Source: CAZWUL01 sp964636625 (lineage in GTDB: Bacteria > Atribacterota > Phoenicimicrobiia > Phoenicimicrobiales > Stramentimicrobiaceae). From it: a stretch of 64,000 bases of DNA. The DNA lies in the NCBI GenBank assembly GCA_964636625.1, contig CAZWUL010000001.1, positions 1 to 64,000 on the forward strand, in the 5' to 3' direction. The position numbers and the translations under genes are program-made. Under the pieces are notes generated by a model. The model worked only from the letters and a program-made list of their open reading frames with translations. It was not told the origin of the DNA and ran no database searches. Below are positions 57,755 to 64,000 of this stretch, one piece after another (the stretch's first letter is position 1; each line of letters opens with the position of its first letter).

Positions 57755-59539
57755 TTATTCATCCTTTCCCTTATTGTTGGATGCTAAGGACTTAATTTCT
57801 TTTTCTATTTCGTCTTTTATTTTTTGGAATTCTTTTAAATCATCTTCTGAAATAAATTTAGAACGTACAATCTTATTTTTAACAGATAATTGGTTTAATT
57901 GTTCATTTGAAATTCCCTCTTTTTCAATCATTTCTCTGGCTTTATTATGAAAGAATATAATTAAATCCAACATTAAAAACTGTTTTTTCATAGAAGTATA
58001 GGTATCAATCTCATCAAATGCGTTTTGATGCAGAAAATCTTCTCTTATAGCACGTGCTGTATCAAGGGTAAGGCGTTCTTTTTTCGATAAAGCGTCAATA
58101 CCTACAAGTCTGACTGTTTCTTCTAATTCTGATTCCTCCTGAAGAATACTCATAGCAATAGTTCTGGTTTGAATATAATTATCATTAATTTCATCTTTAA
58201 AATAACTACTTAACTGATCCAGGTACAAAGAATAGCTTTTTAACCAGTCAATCGCTGGAAAATGCCTTTTATAGGCTAATTTATCCTGTAGACTCCAGTA
58301 TACCTGCACAGTTCGCAAGGTATTTTGAGTTACTGGTTCTGATAAATCTCCTCCAGGTGGAGATACCGCACCAATTACACTTATAGTGGCTTCTTGCTCT
58401 TTAGATGAAAGACATTTAACCCTACCTGATCTTTCATAAAAACTCGCGATTCTTGTTCCCAAGTAGGCAGGATAGCCTTCCTCTCCAGGCATTTCTTCCA
58501 GCCTTCCAGATATTTCCCGCATCGCTTCGGCCCATCTGGAGGTTGAATCAGCCATCAAAGCAACATTATATCCCATATCCCGATAATATTCTGCAATTGT
58601 TATTCCTGTATAAACTGAAGCCTCTCTGGCGGCGACAGGCATGTTGGAGGTGTTTGCAATCAAAACTGTTCTTTCCATTAAGGGTTTACCAGAGTTGGGG
58701 TCAATCAATTCCGGGAACTCCTGCAGAACATCTGTCATTTCATTACCTCTTTCACCACAACCGATAAAAACTATGATTTCAGCATTACACCATTTAGAAA
58801 GTTGATGTTGAACTACCGTTTTACCACTTCCAAATGGACCTGGTATACAAGCAGTACCCCCTTTTGCAATAGTAAAAAAGGTGTCAATTACTCGTTGTCC
58901 GGTAATCAATGGTTCCTTAGGAGGCATTTTCTCTTGATATGGTCGCATTTTTCGTACAGGCCATTTTTGTAACATTTTAACATCATGCACTTTACCAGAT
59001 TTATCTTTAATTTTAGCTATAGTATCAATGACTTTATAGCTCCCCTCGCTGATGCTCTCTATTGCACCTTCAATACCTATTGGTACCATTATTCGATGTG
59101 TAATAATAGAAGTTTCCGGCACTGTTCCCAGGCAATCACCGGCACTAACCTGGTCTCCTTTTTTTACTGAAGGTTTGAAATCCCATTTTATTGTTTTATT
59201 CAGACTTTCAGCTTCTACTCCTCTTGCAATAAAAGCACCTTCATTTTTAAAAATAATATCTAAAGGTCTTTGAATCCCATCATAAATTGATTTAATTAAT
59301 CCTGGTCCAAGCTCAACACTTAATGGTAAATTGGTAGTATACACTGGTTCACCAGGCCCAATTCCAGAAGTTTCCTCATAAACCTGTATGGTTGCTTTGT
59401 CTTCATTTAATTCGATTATTTCACCGATTAATTTTCCTTCACTAACTTGCACCACATCATACATTTTAGCCCCTCTTAAGCCATCTGCAATAACTACCGG
59501 TCCTGAGACTTTAACAATCTTGCCCGTATTTTGTTGCAT
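57755..59539 (-). CDS. atpA: V-type ATP synthase catalytic subunit A
   Basis: This 594-aa catalytic subunit hydrolyses or makes ATP. Walker A is GPFGSGKT near residue 233, and the A-specific non-homologous insert and [20 protein letters not shown] are present. The Met at 59539 ([16 protein letters not shown]) follows AGAGGG and is one base past the subunit F stop; the longer frame upstream would overlap F. It is the main gene of the V1 sector. Confidence 0.98.
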   Translation of the reverse strand: MQQNTGKIVKVSGPVVIADGLRGAKMYDVVQVSEGKLIGEIIELNEDKATIQVYEETSGIGPGEPVYTTNLPLSVELGPGLIKSIYDGIQRPLDIIFKNEGAFIARGVEAESLNKTIKWDFKPSVKKGDQVSAGDCLGTVPETSIITHRIMVPIGIEGAIESISEGSYKVIDTIAKIKDKSGKVHDVKMLQKWPVRKMRPYQEKMPPKEPLITGQRVIDTFFTIAKGGTACIPGPFGSGKTVVQHQLSKWCNAEIIVFIGCGERGNEMTDVLQEFPELIDPNSGKPLMERTVLIANTSNMPVAAREASVYTGITIAEYYRDMGYNVALMADSTSRWAEAMREISGRLEEMPGEEGYPAYLGTRIASFYERSGRVKCLSSKEQEATISVIGAVSPPGGDLSEPVTQNTLRTVQVYWSLQDKLAYKRHFPAIDWLKSYSLYLDQLSSYFKDEINDNYIQTRTIAMSILQEESELEETVRLVGIDALSKKERLTLDTARAIREDFLHQNAFDEIDTYTSMKKQFLMLDLIIFFHNKAREMIEKEGISNEQLNQLSVKNKIVRSKFISEDDLKEFQKIKDEIEKEIKSLASNNKGKDE

Positions 59540-59540
59540 A

Positions 59541-59864
59541 TTATCCCTCTTTTCTAAACAAAATATCTGTACCCACAGCTTTTTCAACATTTTTTCTTAG
59601 TATATTTATATTCAGGTTAGTATCTTTGATTCGGTTTGGAAGGATACAAATAGATATTGATGATATTTTTTGATATTCCTCAATTTTATCTATTATTTTT
59701 TGAGCTATGCTATCTGTAATAAAAACAATAGCAAAATTATTTTTATTACAATCTTTAAGAGCTTTTATTGCCTCTTCTGAATTAACTACTGGAAATAATT
59801 GTATTCCTACTAAGTTAAACCCAATAATTACTTCTTTTTCTCCTATTAATGCAATATTAGACAT
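59541..59864 (-). CDS. atpF: V-type ATP synthase subunit F
   Basis: This 107-aa central-stalk subunit has the typical N-terminus MSNIALIGEKEVIIGFNLVG and a Rossmann-like fold with FAIVFITDSIAQKI. Its ATG overlaps the subunit C stop by 8 nt, with AAGGA upstream. It regulates coupling between the V1 and Vo sectors. Confidence 0.95.
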   Translation of the reverse strand: MSNIALIGEKEVIIGFNLVGIQLFPVVNSEEAIKALKDCNKNNFAIVFITDSIAQKIIDKIEEYQKISSISICILPNRIKDTNLNINILRKNVEKAVGTDILFRKEG

Positions 59865-60885
59865 AGCATATCCTTAAATTTTTTTGAATAATATCTTGTG
59901 GTAGATGGTATCTTTTGCCATTCAGAATCATTCGCATGTTTTTGATATCAAACTCTTTAGCATAGTAATAACCAACAATACTCTCTAAACCGAAAGAATT
60001 ATATTTACCAATTTTTAACAAATCTAAAAGATAATTGTCAATTAGTCGTTCTAGTTCAAGTAAAGAACCTTTTTCTTGCCAGTATTTTATCCCTGTTTCA
60101 ACCAGCTCACTATAATCAGTTTTTTGAAAATAATTAGGCCATGAATGAACAGAATTCTCATAGATTCCTAGTATTTTTTGAGTGGGGTAATTACCGTATT
60201 TTATTAAAAATTCAGTTAATTTTGATTTTTTGATATTTCTAATCTTGCATCTACAAGCAATCATTATATTTGTTAAATCAGTTTCTTTTTTGTAAAAATA
60301 ATATAAAAAAGGCTGATTAAACTCTTTTAACAATTTAAAAATCGTTTCATAATATCCTTTATCCAATAAACTTTCTATTAATTGGGTGTCTTCAGATTTC
60401 GTATATTCCTCCTCGGCTTGCCTTATAAATCTTTCAATTAACATAGGAACAACCTGGTATTTACCCTCTGATACTGCTGCTTTCAATAAATCTAACCTTA
60501 TATTTCCGATATCATATGTTGGCATTGTGTCTTGTTTAGCATGTAATTTTGCCTTCATTGTTACCTTGAGATTATGAAAATCATATTTCCAGTTAAGAAG
60601 TTCAGATAAATATGTATTAGGAGAAATATCTCTAATTATTTTAATAGTTTTTCTGAGTATTTTTTCTAAATAATTGTCTATAGATATTGCCTGTGTATTT
60701 TCGAAAACATAATCTTCTATAGAACTTTCTGAAATAACTTTTAAGGCGTTTTCTAAATCCGTTGCTTCGAGCATTTTATCCAGGATTTCCTGTGTTAACA
60801 AACTTTTTTCCAGTTCTCGTATTCTAGCACAGGCATAGCCATATTCCTCTTGAGTGTTGGTATTTTCATTAATATATTTAAGCAT
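59857..60885 (-). CDS. atpC: V-type ATP synthase subunit C
   Basis: This 342-aa helical protein (homologous to eukaryotic subunit d) caps the rotor ring and links it to the central shaft. YGYACARIRELEKSLL at the N-terminus and IVGYYYAKEFDIKNMRMIL near the C-terminus are family features. The ATG at 60885 has GGGGA upstream; an ATG at 60897 lacks a ribosome binding site. It overlaps the neighbouring frames slightly. Confidence 0.94.
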   Translation of the reverse strand: MLKYINENTNTQEEYGYACARIRELEKSLLTQEILDKMLEATDLENALKVISESSIEDYVFENTQAISIDNYLEKILRKTIKIIRDISPNTYLSELLNWKYDFHNLKVTMKAKLHAKQDTMPTYDIGNIRLDLLKAAVSEGKYQVVPMLIERFIRQAEEEYTKSEDTQLIESLLDKGYYETIFKLLKEFNQPFLYYFYKKETDLTNIMIACRCKIRNIKKSKLTEFLIKYGNYPTQKILGIYENSVHSWPNYFQKTDYSELVETGIKYWQEKGSLLELERLIDNYLLDLLKIGKYNSFGLESIVGYYYAKEFDIKNMRMILNGKRYHLPQDIIQKNLRICYV

Positions 60886-60886
60886 T

Positions 60887-61495
60887 CTATTCCCCATTTT
60901 TTTGAAATAGAAATTGGTTCAATTTTGTTTCGATGTTATCTTTAATCTTGTCGAAAATTACATCAAGAGAAGCATTTTTTCTGATTTCCTCTGTTCCCAG
61001 GACAACCCCGCCTTTAATGTTAAGCGTTTTTTCTGCTAATTTTAACTCACCTTTTTTGCCTTTGGATTTCAGTTTTTTATTTATATTGTTAATAAAATCC
61101 TGGTTTATTTCTTTCCGTTCATTATTTCCTAAATATATAGTTTCATCTCCACTTTCAGTATTTTCAATAATCAATCTTTCCATGAAATGAAAGTATTTTT
61201 CCTTATTCATATTTTCTATTCTTTTTTCTGCCTCCTGAAAGATATCTTTAATTATGGCTTGTTTTTCAGAAAGAACCTTCTTGTTGGTTTCAAGCTTTGC
61301 TTCAGTGATAATCTTTTTTTCTTCCAGTTCAGCTTCCTGTTCATAACGTTCCTTAATGCTTTTCTTTATGGATTCAATCTCATAATGCGCATTTTTTTTG
61401 AAATAATTAATTTCATTATTAGCTTCTTCAATAATTTTATCTTTCTCCTGTGTAGCGCTTTCTAATATTTTATCTTTGATATCTTTAATCGACAT
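60887..61495 (-). CDS. atpE: V-type ATP synthase subunit E
   Basis: This 202-aa peripheral-stalk subunit has a long N-terminal charged coiled coil (to about 115) and a C-terminal globular part with the family-like NIKGGVVLGTEEIRKNASLD. It would pair with a coiled-coil partner and tie V1 to subunit I. No separate subunit G/H gene is visible in the window; one could lie upstream of subunit I. Confidence 0.92.
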   Translation of the reverse strand: MSIKDIKDKILESATQEKDKIIEEANNEINYFKKNAHYEIESIKKSIKERYEQEAELEEKKIITEAKLETNKKVLSEKQAIIKDIFQEAEKRIENMNKEKYFHFMERLIIENTESGDETIYLGNNERKEINQDFINNINKKLKSKGKKGELKLAEKTLNIKGGVVLGTEEIRKNASLDVIFDKIKDNIETKLNQFLFQKNGE

Positions 61496-61527
61496 TCATA
61501 ATACTCCTGCTTTTATTAGACAATAAA

Positions 61528-62022
<495 letters not shown>

Positions 62023-62049
62023 TCATTTTCTTCTTTGGAATAATAGAAG

Positions 62050-62082
62050 AAGATTATAAAATATAAAATATTTTTTAATCTT
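62050..62082 (-). other. 15-bp hairpin between V-ATPase subunits I and K
   Basis: Arms 62050-62064 and 62068-62082 pair over 15 positions with one mismatch and a 3-nt loop. It lies in the 87-nt spacer between the subunit I stop and the subunit K start. It is nearly all AT, so stability is modest. It could let K be expressed above I. Confidence 0.4.
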
Positions 62083-62088
62083 ATTTCT

Positions 62089-64000
62089 TTAATTTTTACT
62101 TATAATTTTTGTATATGTTGTTTTTAAGCCAAACGGTTTAAAAGATATACCGCCGGCTTTATAAAATTTTGTAAAAAATTCAACATATTGTAATCTAGCA
62201 TCATGAATAAATGCACTTAGTCCACTAATTAATAAATTAAAAACATGCCCGATAAAAAGAATTAATATAGTTAGAAAAATTCCTATATAAGGCATATTTG
62301 CCATTTCTGCAAGCATATTAAACATAGTAGCAATAATGCCAGTTGCTAAGCCAAGTGCAAATAATCTGGAATAGGAAAGAACATCGCTAAAATACCCGGT
62401 AATATCGTATAAAGAAAGAATTCCGCTACCTATTCTCAGGATAATATTTTTATTTGTTCTTCCCTGGGTTGTAACAAGTGTCAATATTCCGATTATTAAA
62501 AGAATCCATGCGATTTTTCCAAAAATGGGAGCTATCATGTTCTGAAGTAAAACCATAATAATTCCGGTTAAAAATATTAACCAGGATATCTGATCCATTA
62601 TTCCGTCAATCAATTTACCCTTATTAACATTATCTATAAACTTTAAAATTATTCCAGTATAAACTTGAATTATACCCAGAGAAATACTTAGAATTAATAG
62701 AGGTAGTGGGTTATCTGTGGGATTAAATAATGATAGCTTATCCACCAGTAAATACCTTATACTGCTAAAGGCGGGTGGTAAATAATTTAAAATATCACCA
62801 AACCAGCTTCCGACAATAATTCCTCCAAATATTCCAGAGATACCACAATAATAAAGTAAAGTAAATAACTTTTTTGCTCCACCTTCCATTCCGAGTTTTT
62901 TTATGGCAAGATAACATAGAATTGCTAATACAGCTCCATATCCTACATCAGATAAACATAATCCAAAAAAGATGAAGTAAAATAACGAAAGAATTGGTGT
63001 TGGGTCCATTTCAGAATAATTTGGCAAACTATATAGTTCAGTAATGACCTCAAAAGGTTGAACTAATTTATGATTCTCTAAGGCAACTGGAACCCTGTCA
63101 TCTTCTTCAGGTTCACTGAATTGTATCTCATAAGCCTTGAAATTTTCTTTTAATTTGTCTTTTAATTCAGGTATATCTTTTTTCTTTATCCAGCCTTTAA
63201 TTACAAATGTTTTTTTACTTCTTTTTAAAAGGCTAATTGCTTCTTCTTTTTCTTTATCAATGATCAAGTAATCGTAAATTTTATATATTTCTTTATTTTC
63301 ATTATAAATATTTTTTAAGTCTATTTGTATCTGTTTTCTTCTTTCAGAAATTTCTTTCATATTTTCAGATATTTTTTCTAAAATTTGTGCTGGTGTTCCT
63401 GAAAAAGAATGACTATACTTATACATTTCGACATGGTATTGTTGCAATATTTTCTGGACTTTTTCTGTATTTTCTTTTAAACAGATAATCGCAATTTTTG
63501 ATGTATTTTTATCTTCCTTAACCTGTTCAATAACAATTTTTTTAATTTTTTCATTTGATTCGCTAATCAAATTATCAAGGTTGCCTTTTGATATTGTTCC
63601 TAATAAATAACTTATATATTTTGATTGCTCCACTGTGGATAAATCAAGGTCAAGCTCTTCCCAATCCTTAAGCTCTTCTTGAATAGCAAATAATTTGTTT
63701 TCCTGCAATTTAAGATGATTAAGTTCATTATCATAATCTTTGCATTGCTTATATATTTTTTCATAATCCAGAGATTTTGATAATTCTATAAGTGTTTCAT
63801 AATTAACTTCTTCTTTAGATGGAAATAATGATTCTAATCCTTTCTTTTCTTTCTCCTCATAATCCGAGAGTAGGCCAATGCAAAATTTGACTTTATTTAA
63901 TTCCGCATTTGTATTATTTCCAATATCATCAATATTTTCCCAATCATGAAATGCAGTTTTCCCCCCAATATGTATAATCTCAGCACAACCTAATTTTTGC
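62089..64000 (-). CDS. atpI: V-type ATP synthase subunit I, 5' truncated by window edge
   Basis: This membrane stator subunit carries the ion half-channels next to the K ring. The frame is open to the window edge: the residues read there (LGCAEIIHIGGKTAFHDW) resemble the region near residue 25 of the family, so only a short N-terminus is missing. About 637 residues are visible: an N-terminal coiled-coil arm (to about 310) and a C-terminal part with about seven membrane segments (FFGLCLSDVGYGAVLA, LSYSRLFALGLATGII). The TTG at 63708 is internal, not a start. Confidence 0.95.
   Translation of the reverse strand, partial: QKLGCAEIIHIGGKTAFHDWENIDDIGNNTNAELNKVKFCIGLLSDYEEKEKKGLESLFPSKEEVNYETLIELSKSLDYEKIYKQCKDYDNELNHLKLQENKLFAIQEELKDWEELDLDLSTVEQSKYISYLLGTISKGNLDNLISESNEKIKKIVIEQVKEDKNTSKIAIICLKENTEKVQKILQQYHVEMYKYSHSFSGTPAQILEKISENMKEISERRKQIQIDLKNIYNENKEIYKIYDYLIIDKEKEEAISLLKRSKKTFVIKGWIKKKDIPELKDKLKENFKAYEIQFSEPEEDDRVPVALENHKLVQPFEVITELYSLPNYSEMDPTPILSLFYFIFFGLCLSDVGYGAVLAILCYLAIKKLGMEGGAKKLFTLLYYCGISGIFGGIIVGSWFGDILNYLPPAFSSIRYLLVDKLSLFNPTDNPLPLLILSISLGIIQVYTGIILKFIDNVNKGKLIDGIMDQISWLIFLTGIIMVLLQNMIAPIFGKIAWILLIIGILTLVTTQGRTNKNIILRIGSGILSLYDITGYFSDVLSYSRLFALGLATGIIATMFNMLAEMANMPYIGIFLTILILFIGHVFNLLISGLSAFIHDARLQYVEFFTKFYKAGGISFKPFGLKTTYTKIISKN

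Noticed and set aside
57417..57950. Plus-strand 177-codon open frame across the subunit A/B junction
   Set aside because: It is antisense to two well-supported V-ATPase genes and shows Ser/Ile-rich antisense composition.
58453..58767. Plus-strand 104-codon open frame inside the subunit A gene
   Set aside because: It is fully antisense to the most conserved part of the catalytic subunit, so it is a shadow frame.
63706..63708. TTG at 63708 as the start of subunit I
   Set aside because: The frame stays open to the window edge and the upstream residues match the family N-terminal region, so the gene is truncated rather than short.

Overview
The window is about 64 kb of AT-rich, densely packed bacterial chromosome. 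It is almost entirely core housekeeping genes, with one transport cassette, one small accessory cluster and a V-type ATPase operon. Several gene orders resemble those of Firmicutes: comEA-comEC-holA-rpsT-lepA-hemW-hrcA-grpE-dnaK-dnaJ, nusA-ylxR-infB-ylxP-rbfA-nrnA-truB-ribF-rpsO-pnp, and recA-recX-rny-miaB-miaA. No sporulation genes are present, and mutS/mutL are missing from between miaB and miaA. A DUF4416 protein, a RodZ-like protein and an NtpIKECFABD-type V-ATPase are present. I infer an anaerobic, non-sporulating deep-branching bacterium, with the Atribacterota (JS1-like) as one good candidate. This placement is inference only; no rRNA lies in the window.

Region 1 (1-12.5 kb): a tRNA cluster (partial Arg, Lys, Leu) with a duplicated hairpin element, then tig-clpP-clpX (protein folding and turnover). 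A valine T-box riboswitch with its own promoter precedes valS-folC-comEA-comEC-holA. rpsT follows on the opposite strand. Region 2 (12.6-23.8 kb): murJ-lepA-hemW, then the CIRCE-controlled heat-shock operon hrcA-grpE-dnaK-dnaJ, then mtaB. Region 3 (23.9-37.5 kb): the nusA-infB translation and RNA operon, whose leader carries a terminator-like hairpin, then rpsO-pnp-dut-uppP-ftsK. Region 4 (37.5-42.5 kb): a BMP-family (probably nucleoside) ABC importer with an unusual leader and a long hairpin after the binding-protein gene. Region 5 (42.5-50.7 kb): rodZ-like, DUF4416, thpR, recA, recX, rny, miaB, miaA. thpR, and probably rny, appear to start at ATT.

Region 6 (51.1-55.2 kb, minus strand): plsC, a membrane-anchored NHL-propeller/TPR protein, a lone MEMO1-family protein (AmmeMemoRadiSam B), a Mth938-like protein and a TetR regulator. 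A perfect 22-bp palindrome overlaps the tetR promoter. This is the least understood part of the window. Region 7 (55.3-64 kb, minus strand): tRNA-Arg(CCG) and the V-ATPase genes in the order I-K-E-C-F-A-B-D. The rotor subunit K carries the full set of residues that bind sodium in Enterococcus NtpK, so the enzyme is predicted to be Na+-coupled. Subunit I runs off the right edge.

No CRISPR array, insertion sequence, prophage or integrase was seen. The best leads for something new are the NHL/MEMO/Mth938/TetR cluster, the nusA leader hairpin, the two apparent ATT starts and the leader of the BMP transporter.
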